Assembly: GCF_028867965.1 (NCBI RefSeq)
Contig: NZ_JAPQNT010000009.1
Location: 56,683 to 120,682, forward strand
Direction: 5' to 3'
From: Flavobacterium sp. SUN046
Lineage (GTDB): Bacteria > Bacteroidota > Bacteroidia > Flavobacteriales > Flavobacteriaceae
Length of the DNA: 64,000 bases
Shown here piece after piece: positions 34,359-42,558 of the stretch. Position 1 is the stretch's first letter. Each line of letters opens with the position of its first letter. Below the pieces are notes generated by a model. The model made no database searches, was not told where the DNA came from, and saw only the letters and a list, made by a program, of their open reading frames with translations. Both the position numbers and the translations under genes were made by a program.

Positions 34359-36283
34359 TTGACAAATTTTTGAATTAAAACCTCCAATGCAATAAATAAT
34401 AATGTAAAAATAATAAACCATTTCCAAAGTTGATTGTCAGCTCGATTGGCTTGCAAAGTATCAAAAATAGAATCTACAGAATTAATTTCTTTAAAATCAC
34501 TTGCAACATCAGAATTGACATTTGATAAATTACTCTCGGTTCGATTATAATTGAAACTAATATTTTCTATAGGTTGATTGTTGTTGAATACATTAAAATT
34601 TCCAGCTTCTTTTGGGTTATCATTGAACGTTAATTTCACTTTACTGTTCAAAATTTGTTGCACCGGAATAAAACTTTCTTTGTAGTTTTTTACGTTTACA
34701 ATTTCGTCTTTTCCTAATAAAGTTTCAATTATGAAGGGTTTGTTTTCGCCAATAATTAACGCTGTAATTCCAGCTTTTTGTGCATTTTGTCCCATATTAT
34801 AAAACGTCGGAACAATGATTGGTGAATTTTGAAAATTACTATTCACTTTATTAATTGGAGCAGCAAAAACATAAATCGAACCAACACTATTTTGAATTGC
34901 ACTCAAAAACGAAGTTTGATCGCTATAACCCAAAACCATTGGAGCCGAATTACTAATTTCAAACGAAGTTTTAGTATTAGGATATTGAAAATTGTCTACT
35001 TTTTTCTCAAAAACACTACTAAATAATGGATGACTAAAGTTGATTTTAGTAACCATTTTTTCAGAATTTTCAAGCGATTTGAATTGAATTCCACCAAAAT
35101 TAGACAAGAACGTATTCAAATTACTAATCGAACTTTCACCACTCGGAATCACTACAACATTGCCACCTTTTTCTGCAAAAGCTTTTAAAGTGGTCTGCAA
35201 CGCTTGCGGAATATCTTTCAACTCATTTAAGATAATTGCATCTTGCTTGTCTAACAAATTATAATCTAACGATTGCAAGGAATAATTGGCATAATTGAAT
35301 TCATTTGAAGTATAAATTCGAGAAAGAAAACCACTTTTTTCAGGTTCACCAATACTGATTACATTACTTTTTTGTGGTTTTGAAATACTAAAATAATACG
35401 TATTGTCATAATCCAAACTATTGTCTGAAATGGAAACATAACCATGAAAATCTTCTTTCGGAATAGTGAAATTTATCGTTTTATTTTTAGTTTCAAAATT
35501 CACTAAAGTTTTAGCAATCAACTTGTTTTTGTTGTACAAAGCAATCGGAATATCTTTAAAATCTTCGCCGAAAGCATCCATTTTTACTGCAATTTCATAG
35601 AAGTTTTCCATCGTTTGATTGATGTAAACGCTATCAATAGCAATATTGTCTTTTTTCTCAGCTTCGGGTAAAATGAAATATAAATTTTCGTCGTCATTTA
35701 TTCCTTTCACTTGATTCGGTTGTAATCCAACGCCATCAGTAATTACCACAATATCTTTGTTAAATGCCGATTTGTGTGCTTTAATTTTGGATAAAAGATT
35801 GTCCAATTGAAAAGGCGATGCACTGTATTTTAAGTTTTGTAATTCCTTTTGAATAGATTTTATATCGGTATTCCAATAATTATCTGAACACGTAATCAAT
35901 GAGAAATTTGCATTTTCTGGAGTGTGTTCCAATAAATCTTGAACGGCGCGTTTTAGCAATTCGCCTTTCTGACCTTTGGCTTGCATACTAAAAGAATTAT
36001 CGAGAACGATATACAATTCGTTAGTAGCATTTTTACTGTCTTTAGCTTTGAAAAAAGGTTGTGCAAATGCAATAATCAAGAACGCTAACAACAATAATCG
36101 AGTAATAAGAAGTAAATATTTTTTAAGTTTAGAACTCTTACGAGTCTGAATAGCAAGTTCTTTAAGAAACTTTACATTCGTAAAATATTCGGTTTTGAAT
36201 TTTCGTAATTGAAAAAGATGCACCAGAATCGGAATAACCAATAAGAATAAGAAATAGAGAATTTCTGGATGTTTGAATTGCAT
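34355..36283 (-). CDS. vWA-type membrane protein with BatA-like N-terminal double-helix domain
   Basis: A 642-residue membrane protein. Residues 1-75 contain two membrane helices separated by a basic loop, the N-terminal BatA domain pattern (PEILYFLFLLVIPILVHLFQLR). A von Willebrand A-like domain starts with DNSFSM, its MIDAS-type D95-x-S97-x-S99. A long beta/alpha region follows, with a glutamine-amidotransferase-like segment (~330-430). A final membrane helix (FIIFTLLFIALEVLIQ) ends in KFVK. Aerotolerance-related BatA-like proteins share this fold. It overlaps the dihydroorotase-like gene by ATGA and leads a five-gene operon. Confidence 0.82.
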   Translation of the reverse strand: MQFKHPEILYFLFLLVIPILVHLFQLRKFKTEYFTNVKFLKELAIQTRKSSKLKKYLLLITRLLLLAFLIIAFAQPFFKAKDSKNATNELYIVLDNSFSMQAKGQKGELLKRAVQDLLEHTPENANFSLITCSDNYWNTDIKSIQKELQNLKYSASPFQLDNLLSKIKAHKSAFNKDIVVITDGVGLQPNQVKGINDDENLYFILPEAEKKDNIAIDSVYINQTMENFYEIAVKMDAFGEDFKDIPIALYNKNKLIAKTLVNFETKNKTINFTIPKEDFHGYVSISDNSLDYDNTYYFSISKPQKSNVISIGEPEKSGFLSRIYTSNEFNYANYSLQSLDYNLLDKQDAIILNELKDIPQALQTTLKAFAEKGGNVVVIPSGESSISNLNTFLSNFGGIQFKSLENSEKMVTKINFSHPLFSSVFEKKVDNFQYPNTKTSFEISNSAPMVLGYSDQTSFLSAIQNSVGSIYVFAAPINKVNSNFQNSPIIVPTFYNMGQNAQKAGITALIIGENKPFIIETLLGKDEIVNVKNYKESFIPVQQILNSKVKLTFNDNPKEAGNFNVFNNNQPIENISFNYNRTESNLSNVNSDVASDFKEINSVDSIFDTLQANRADNQLWKWFIIFTLLFIALEVLIQKFVK

Positions 36284-36312
36284 TTTTTAAAAAGGATTTG
36301 TCAAAAGTAACA

Positions 36313-36352
36313 AAAAGTTTAAAGGTTTAAAAGTTTAAAGGTTTAAAAGTTT
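36313..36352. repeat. Short tandem repeat (16-bp unit, ~2.5 copies)
   Basis: The unit AAAAGTTTAAAGGTTT is repeated at 36313-36328 and 36329-36344, with a partial third copy at 36345-36352. It lies in the 98-bp gap between the vWA operon and the helicase gene. No function is visible. Confidence 0.8.
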
Positions 36353-36381
36353 ATAAACTGCAATCTAAAATCTGCAATCTG

Positions 36382-37725
36382 TTATTTTTTTCTCTTAGCA
36401 TCACGTTTACGTTCCACACCACGATTACGAGAAGCTGTTTTTCTTGGTTTGGTTTTGGCTGGTCCACCAAGATTTACTTGTTTGTTTTTAGCAGATTTTT
36501 CATGAAATGCTTCGCCACCTTCTTTTTTGACACGTTTTAGTAATTGTTTTACTTTCTTTTTGTCTTTTTCGAATTCCAATAAACGAGTAGCAACTTCAAC
36601 ACCTTCTGGAAAATCTAGAAATTTGATTTCTTTTTCCATCAAAATTTCCGCTTGAATTTGAATTTCTTCTTCACTCGGACTTATAAAACTTATGGCAATT
36701 CCCGATTTATCGGCACGACCAGTTCTACCAATTCTATGAATGTATTGCTCCGGAATTTCGGTGAACTCAAAGTTAATAACGTGTGTAACATCGGAAATAT
36801 CCAATCCACGTGCCATAACATCAGTCGTTATAATTCCACGCAATTCGCCAGCTTGAAACGATGCCATGGTATTCAAACGATAATTCTGAGATTTATTCGA
36901 GTGAATTACACCAAATTGCTCTGGATAAATTTCTTCAATGCTATTCGCAATTAAATCAACGGTTTTTTTATTATTAGCAAAAATTAAAATACGAGAAGTA
37001 CTTTCATCTGAAGCTAGAATGTGATTTAATAAATTTATTTTGGTCAAAAAATTAGGTGTATAATACGCTAATTGTTCGATTTTTTCTAATGGTGTTCCCG
37101 ATGCGGCTAGTGAAACTTCTTCGGGTAATTCAAAATATTCGTCCAACATAGCATCAACATCATCAGTCATTGTTGCAGAAAATAGAATATTCTGACGTTT
37201 GTTACTCATCATCGTCAACAGCGAAGTAACCTGCGAACGGAAACCTAAATTCAAGATTTCATCAAATTCATCGATGACTAATTTTTGTAAAGAATCGAAT
37301 CTAATTACATTATCCAAAGCTAAATCCATAGTTCTTCCCGGAGTTCCAACAAGAATATCGATTCCTAAATACACTGCTTTTTTTTGAGTGTTGATGTTCA
37401 CGCCACCATATATACCAAGCGTTCGCACCGACATATATTGTGTAAGACTTTCGATTACATCAACAATTTGCACGACCAATTCACGAGTTGGAACTAAAAT
37501 CACGACACGCGGCGAATCGGTATTGACGAATTTCCACTGTTTAAGAAGCGGTAATAAGTACGCCAATGTTTTTCCGGTTCCAGTTTGTGCAATTCCCATT
37601 ACATCGCGACCCGACATGATTACAGAAAAAGATTTTTCCTGAATTGGAGTAGGTGTAGTCAACCCCAAGTCGTCTATGGCTTTCTGTAAAGATTTAGGAA
37701 GATTAAATTGCTCAAAAGTATTCAT
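36382..37725 (-). CDS. DEAD-box-family ATP-dependent RNA helicase (DEFD variant)
   Basis: A 447-residue RNA helicase with both RecA domains. Motif I is AQTGTGKT (46-53). Motif II reads DEFD (152-155) instead of DEAD. Motif III is SAT (183-185) and motif VI is HRIGRTGR. The C-terminal ~50 residues are very basic (KKKVKQLLKRVKK, then RKTASRNRGVERKRDAKRKK), typical of RNA-binding tails in RhlE-like proteins. The start at 37725 is supported by a TACCTTTG -7 box on the same strand at 37742-37749, giving a leader of about ten bases. It is monocistronic. Roles in ribosome assembly or RNA decay are likely but not assigned. Confidence 0.92.
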   Translation of the reverse strand: MNTFEQFNLPKSLQKAIDDLGLTTPTPIQEKSFSVIMSGRDVMGIAQTGTGKTLAYLLPLLKQWKFVNTDSPRVVILVPTRELVVQIVDVIESLTQYMSVRTLGIYGGVNINTQKKAVYLGIDILVGTPGRTMDLALDNVIRFDSLQKLVIDEFDEILNLGFRSQVTSLLTMMSNKRQNILFSATMTDDVDAMLDEYFELPEEVSLAASGTPLEKIEQLAYYTPNFLTKINLLNHILASDESTSRILIFANNKKTVDLIANSIEEIYPEQFGVIHSNKSQNYRLNTMASFQAGELRGIITTDVMARGLDISDVTHVINFEFTEIPEQYIHRIGRTGRADKSGIAISFISPSEEEIQIQAEILMEKEIKFLDFPEGVEVATRLLEFEKDKKKVKQLLKRVKKEGGEAFHEKSAKNKQVNLGGPAKTKPRKTASRNRGVERKRDAKRKK

Positions 37726-37861
37726 TGCTTTGTATTTTGCGCAAAGGTAAGGAATTCTTTTTTGGGAAGGGAAGTAAAAAAAAGCCACAGATTATGAACA
37801 TGCCCCAAAAAGTTAAACACTATTTGGGTGCAGTTTATTATCGATGGCTTTAATTAATTAT

Positions 37862-38440
37862 TTAAATTTTATTTAATATGTATTCTCCAGCAGGAACTCT
37901 CATTTCATCTATTGCGTTGGGGCCTGTTGTAGTAGACACTCCTTCTGTATAAAGTTTTATCTTTATTTGAGTGGCACTTATGGAACGAAAAACAATAGCA
38001 AGGTTTTGATACTTTCTTTCTGGATCATAGAAGAAAGATTTTATTCGATATTCTCCAACATTACATTCAGGGCATTTTGGATATTCTAATCTTATTAATG
38101 ATTTAGCTCCTGAAATATTATGATGAATAGAAGGAATATTTATATCTGAGAGTGTGTTTACAATTGTTGTACCATTACTATCAATATATTTATATTCTCC
38201 TATGATAATGTCATTATAATAACTTCCATAATCTTTGTGTAATACTTTTAATAATGTAATGGAAAACTGTTCATTACCTTTTTGATAGTGCCATGTGCCA
38301 ACAAAGTTGTTTAGAAAATTTTCAGTATCTTTTATGTAAGCATTATTGGGTATTTCTACATAAGCATTGTTTTGTGGTATAATCTGCGATTTACAAGAAA
38401 AAGCAATAAATATGGTCAAGGTAATAAGTGTTTTTTTCAT
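37862..38440 (-). CDS. DUF6705-like lipoprotein (paralogue 1)
   Basis: A 192-residue lipoprotein with lipobox FSCK (Cys16). The body holds FLNNFVGTWHYQKGNEQFSITL and IIIGEYKYIDSNG..IVNTLSDI, the pattern of the flavobacterial DUF6705 family as I recall it. It carries a Cys pair, CPEC. It is a diverged paralogue of the gene 45 bp upstream, and both follow a split lipoprotein gene. The start at 38440 (MKKTLIT) is favoured over an earlier ATG at 38461. Function unknown. Confidence 0.78.
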   Translation of the reverse strand: MKKTLITLTIFIAFSCKSQIIPQNNAYVEIPNNAYIKDTENFLNNFVGTWHYQKGNEQFSITLLKVLHKDYGSYYNDIIIGEYKYIDSNGTTIVNTLSDINIPSIHHNISGAKSLIRLEYPKCPECNVGEYRIKSFFYDPERKYQNLAIVFRSISATQIKIKLYTEGVSTTTGPNAIDEMRVPAGEYILNKI

Positions 38441-38485
38441 AATTAAAAAACTAAAAGCCATTCATTATTTAAGACTAATTTTAAT

Positions 38486-39112
38486 TTACGGTTGTTTTAT
38501 TAAAACATAAGTACTATTAGGAATAGTTGCTCCAACAAATTCAGTTTGGTAGTTATCAATAGCATCTCCAGTATATTTTATACCATCACTTCTCATGTAA
38601 GCAGATAGTGCATTTTGACCACCTACAATTATTTTTCTCAAAACTAAATTATAACCAACATCTTTTAAAGGATCACCTAAACTCAATTGTAATCTCAATT
38701 CATTTATTCCGCAATCATTACATAATGGATAAATAAAACTGTAAATAAATGAGTTTCCCGATATATTTTGATTTATTTTATATGGAATATCTACATTCAA
38801 ATTTTGCAATGTATTAATTTTAGTATTACCATTTTCAATATATTCATATTCTCCAACAAGAATATCCTTTGTATTATAACCGTTGTTAAATCCAATAATT
38901 TTTCTAAATACAAATTTTAATGAAGTTGTTCCATTCGTGTAAAGCCATGTACCAACATAAGGATTTAACAAATTATGAACATCTTTATAATATGTTCCTT
39001 CGGTACTTAAACCTTTTAAATCCTCTATTGGAACTATTTGTTGTTCAAGTATTTGTGCTTTACAGCAAGTGAAATTAAAAACTAAAAGGCACAATAATAT
39101 TATTTTTTTCAT
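38486..39112 (-). CDS. DUF6705-like lipoprotein (paralogue 2)
   Basis: A 208-residue protein with N-terminal signal MKKIILLCLLVFNFTCC and possible lipid Cys16-17. The core is colinear with the next gene: NPYVGTWLYTNGTTSLKF, then ILVGEYEYIENGNTKINTLQNL, then a CNDC pair. The two are tandem duplicates that have diverged. It lies 11 bp downstream of the 146-residue fragment (39124-39564). In related genomes I recall such proteins next to peptidase-like lipoproteins, suggesting a surface gene set. Function unknown. Confidence 0.78.
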   Translation of the reverse strand: MKKIILLCLLVFNFTCCKAQILEQQIVPIEDLKGLSTEGTYYKDVHNLLNPYVGTWLYTNGTTSLKFVFRKIIGFNNGYNTKDILVGEYEYIENGNTKINTLQNLNVDIPYKINQNISGNSFIYSFIYPLCNDCGINELRLQLSLGDPLKDVGYNLVLRKIIVGGQNALSAYMRSDGIKYTGDAIDNYQTEFVGATIPNSTYVLIKQP

Positions 39113-39123
39113 AATTTTAAAAT

Positions 39124-39564
39124 TTAATTATTACAAGGTGATGATGTGTAAACTGTACTATTCGAATTTAGTGGTGGATTTAATTTTTCCCATCCATTAA
39201 CATTATCTGTTGCTCTATACAAACTTATACCATTATTTTTTAAAGTGTTTAAAAATCCTGAGATAAATTTATCATAAATGTTAACACCATTTGAAAAATT
39301 TGATGGATTACATGAACTGCAACACATTTTGTTGAAAATATTATTTCTATTTATTTCAGTTTGCACTTGACTTGATGTTTGGATAGCATCTGGATTTGTT
39401 AATATACTACTTAGGAAACTTTTAAATGCATTCAAGTTGTCAATCTTAATTGCAAAAGTAGATGAATTAGGTAATGTTAAAATAAAAGTTACGTTAGGTA
39501 TGTTTTCAGGATTTGTATTAGTATAAATAGCATAAAGATTCATTAAATCTGCAAAAGAGAACAT
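39124..39564 (-). CDS. C-terminal fragment of split lipoprotein (metalloprotease-like)
   Basis: A 146-residue reading frame with no signal peptide that lies in exactly the same frame as the gene immediately upstream, separated only by one TAA and six codons. Read through, the join gives HTH-(stop)-DDESQTPMFSFAD, which recalls the HxH...SxxD metal motif of JAB/MPN-type peptidases. The ATG at 39564 is therefore probably an internal Met, MFSFADLMNLYAIY. The tail has a CCSSC cysteine cluster. It is either the end of a pseudogene or translated by reinitiation. See the companion entry at 39586-40602. Confidence 0.6.
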   Translation of the reverse strand: MFSFADLMNLYAIYTNTNPENIPNVTFILTLPNSSTFAIKIDNLNAFKSFLSSILTNPDAIQTSSQVQTEINRNNIFNKMCCSSCNPSNFSNGVNIYDKFISGFLNTLKNNGISLYRATDNVNGWEKLNPPLNSNSTVYTSSPCNN

Positions 39565-39585
39565 TGGAGTTTGTGATTCATCATC

Positions 39586-40602
39586 TTAATGAGTATGCAC
39601 AGCAGCATATATTGTTGGACCAGTAGGAATATTAACAGCGTATGAGACACCGTTCGTAATTGTGCTAGAAATTATTTGTGAAGAACTATATGCTGTGCCT
39701 ATTTTATTAAAGGTAGCAGCTTTTTCACCTAAAAATCCAACACCATCAGATTGAACTGCTATAATTTTATCTCTAGCATTACCAAAAGTAGGATTTAATA
39801 AATTGGATAATGTTGTGCAAGGATCAAGAAATTCTGCTTCGTTAGGACAAATTACGCAAGGTAAAGGTATAGTTATTATTGAGATTGTATTCGTACCACC
39901 ATTATAGCTGTTAGGACCAGTATTACCTCCATTTGAAACAGGTGTTCCAGGTTCTGCTGGTCCACCGCCACAGTCACTAGGAACCCAAACAGTTGATAAA
40001 TGTGAGCCATTTCCTGTATGATGGCAACCAGAACCTGCAACATGACTAGAATCTGCATAACCTCCATTACCATCGTTATCACACATAATTACAAAACTTC
40101 CACAACCTGGTCCTTGATATTTTGTTAGTAATTCAGTGATATGAATTTCTGTATGTTTTATTTCCTCTTCGGATAAGGATAATAAATCTTTTTTAGTAAG
40201 ATTATATTTAAATAATGCAATATTATATTCATTATCTTCATTGATATAAAACACAACATTTTCAACTTTATTTATAATACTATCTCTGTAAACTGGAAAT
40301 GTGTATGATATTTTTCCATTTATATTAATATATTTTCCATTTTCATCGTCAAAATAAAAATCATAAATACTATCATAAACTATTTTAGATGATAGTTCTT
40401 TTCGTTTATCTTTTAATTTATTTAAAGCACTCTTGAGTTTAAAATCATTTCTTGCAATTTTATCATTTAATGAAACATCATTAAAAACAATATTTTTGTT
40501 TGTTTTAAGCCCATCATCATAAGGCTCCTTCTCGCAGCTTGCAAGAACCATTAGAGCGCATATTGCTATAAATTTTGTAATCTGTTTTAATTGTTGTTTC
40601 AT
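39586..40602 (-). CDS. Lipoprotein, N-terminal part of a gene broken by an in-frame stop
   Basis: A 338-residue lipoprotein with lipobox LASC (Cys23) and an acidic +2 region (EKEPYDD). A charged helical region (~45-70) is followed by a beta region and a long Gly/Asn/Ser-rich linker (~175-235). The terminal part ends TIYAAVHTH just before TAA. The HTH stretch would be the first half of a metal-binding motif completed by the following fragment (39124-39564), in the same frame. The intact form would be 492 codons. A mutation, sequencing error or true two-part gene cannot be separated here. First gene of a lipoprotein group with two DUF6705-like proteins. Confidence 0.65.
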   Translation of the reverse strand: MKQQLKQITKFIAICALMVLASCEKEPYDDGLKTNKNIVFNDVSLNDKIARNDFKLKSALNKLKDKRKELSSKIVYDSIYDFYFDDENGKYININGKISYTFPVYRDSIINKVENVVFYINEDNEYNIALFKYNLTKKDLLSLSEEEIKHTEIHITELLTKYQGPGCGSFVIMCDNDGNGGYADSSHVAGSGCHHTGNGSHLSTVWVPSDCGGGPAEPGTPVSNGGNTGPNSYNGGTNTISIITIPLPCVICPNEAEFLDPCTTLSNLLNPTFGNARDKIIAVQSDGVGFLGEKAATFNKIGTAYSSSQIISSTITNGVSYAVNIPTGPTIYAAVHTH

Positions 40603-40724
40603 AATTGTAAAAGTTTTGAATTAATAACTGTAAAAAAGCTTTTTTAATTTTGATTCAAAATTAGTTTATTTTGAATTTAAATTTATGCGTAGTTTTACGT
40701 GTTTTAAAATAATTTACATTTATT

Positions 40725-42488
40725 TTACTCAATCTTTTTTCCATCAACATCAATAATGATTTCTTTTCCTTTGAATACTACTTTGGCTGTAAGTTTATCT
40801 TCGGAATTGTATTCAAAATCGCTTAGTTTATCATAGTAGAAATGTGTGATTTCTTTCCCAGATTGATTTATGTATCCAAATCCAAAGTCAATTTTAGCGA
40901 TGCAAAAACCATTTTTGAAATCGTAAATATCATCATATTTAATTGGAGTTATAAGTATATTATCGCTTTTGATTATTCCAAATTTAGAATCAATTTTAAT
41001 TTTAAATAAGCCATAATTTAGAGATTCAAGGCTGTCATATTGTAACGGAATTATAATTTTCCCTTCATTATTTAATAAACCACATTTGTATTTTTTATCT
41101 TGATTATATCCTTGATATTCTGGGGTTAATATTCTAGCTGCAATTTTATTATTTGTAAAATATAAATAATCATATTCACATGGAATTATAATTTTTCCAT
41201 CAGAATTTAAAACTCCGTATTTCCCATTTTTTAGTATTGTTCCTAATTCATTATTGTTTGATGTTTCCAAAATAGAATCATATTCACAAGGTAAAACTAA
41301 TTGATTATTCAAGTTTATCAAACCATACTTAGTGCCTTTTTTTACCAAAAACAAACTGTTTTTCCAATGATAAACTAAATCGTAATTGCTACCAATTTCT
41401 TTAAAATTCATATCTAAAATATACTGTTTGTTGCTGTCGTCATAAGAAGAAGTTCGGTAATATTTTTGATACGGATTTTGTTGCTCGAAACTGTATTTGA
41501 ATTCTGAAATTTCTTTTCCGTTTTTGTCAATTGCACCAAAACCATTAGTTTTAAATGCCCAATATTTCCCAGAAGGTTTGTATTCTTCAATAATATCTTT
41601 AATGTTTTTATAAATAGGTTTTGTTATAATTTTAAAGTTTGAATTTATAATTCCGTACAAAGTATTTTCTTCAGAATTATCTTTAGTGATTTGATTTGCA
41701 TATAAATAAAAGTCGGTTTTGTACTGTAAATCAGTATAAATAGGTTTGATTAAAATTTTCTCTTTAAAGTTAATTAATCCGAATTTTTCTGATTTTTTTA
41801 TTCTTAAAACATTGTTTTTTATCGGAATTAATTCTTCATATTTTGGCTCAATCATAACTTGATTAGTTTTAAATCCCCATTTACCATTTTTTAGCATGGT
41901 GTACATAAAATTGGAGTCTTGTTCGTCATTAAAGTATCCAAAACTGTTAGCAATACTGACTTTATAATCATTGTTATAAGAATTTATTCCGTCATAAATT
42001 ACGTCTAATATTGGTTTTCCTAATGTATCAATTATTCCAGCTTTATTATTTTCGGTTACATAAAAATTGTATTTTCCGTAGAAAGGATAATTCGATTTTG
42101 CTCGATGTTTATCTTCAATTACATTCAAATGCGATACAATTAGAATTGATTTGTTTATTGATGCAAAATCTGTTGCAACATAAGGTTTTCCTCTAAGATT
42201 ATATTGATGTACTAATTCTCCTTTTTCATTTCTTAAAATAATAGAATTGTGACCATAAAATCGTTTTCTAATGCTATTAATAGGATTTCTTGCATCTTCA
42301 AAATCTACTCTAGCTTTTTCAAAATTGTTGTAATCAATTTCAATCATTTGAATGCCATTATAAAATGGGTAATAAATAATATTTGGGACACTTTTGGCTG
42401 CATCAAATTCCATATTTGGTAGCATAATTTGACCTTTCGATTTATTGAAAATCAAAAATAAAGTGAATAGAAGAAGTTTGTATTTCAT
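40725..42488 (-). CDS. Secreted WG-repeat protein
   Basis: A 587-residue exported protein; signal peptide ends near KSKGQ (about 20). From ~120 to the end it consists of about ten WG (KWG) repeats, each roughly 45-50 residues with the pattern K.GKYG(V/L)INxxGKxIIPxxYD. Clear units begin KNGKWGFKTNQVMIEPKYEE, KSEKFGLINFKEKILIKPIY, KKGTKYGLINLNNQLVLPCE and KNGKYGVLNSDGKIIIPCEY. The repeats form beta-propeller-like binding surfaces; the ligand is unknown. It is a single gene in this unit, separated by 122 bp from the upstream lipoprotein operon and 70 bp from the barrel gene. Confidence 0.88.
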   Translation of the reverse strand: MKYKLLLFTLFLIFNKSKGQIMLPNMEFDAAKSVPNIIYYPFYNGIQMIEIDYNNFEKARVDFEDARNPINSIRKRFYGHNSIILRNEKGELVHQYNLRGKPYVATDFASINKSILIVSHLNVIEDKHRAKSNYPFYGKYNFYVTENNKAGIIDTLGKPILDVIYDGINSYNNDYKVSIANSFGYFNDEQDSNFMYTMLKNGKWGFKTNQVMIEPKYEELIPIKNNVLRIKKSEKFGLINFKEKILIKPIYTDLQYKTDFYLYANQITKDNSEENTLYGIINSNFKIITKPIYKNIKDIIEEYKPSGKYWAFKTNGFGAIDKNGKEISEFKYSFEQQNPYQKYYRTSSYDDSNKQYILDMNFKEIGSNYDLVYHWKNSLFLVKKGTKYGLINLNNQLVLPCEYDSILETSNNNELGTILKNGKYGVLNSDGKIIIPCEYDYLYFTNNKIAARILTPEYQGYNQDKKYKCGLLNNEGKIIIPLQYDSLESLNYGLFKIKIDSKFGIIKSDNILITPIKYDDIYDFKNGFCIAKIDFGFGYINQSGKEITHFYYDKLSDFEYNSEDKLTAKVVFKGKEIIIDVDGKKIE

Positions 42489-42558
42489 AAAAAAAGTAAA
42501 TTCTAATTATATAGAGTACAAAATCGGATAAAAGGTTGGAATTGATTTTGCTTTTTAT

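Noticed and set aside
36313-36352. Tandem repeat as a CRISPR-like array
   Set aside because: The 16-bp units are directly adjacent without spacers, and no cas genes are in the window.
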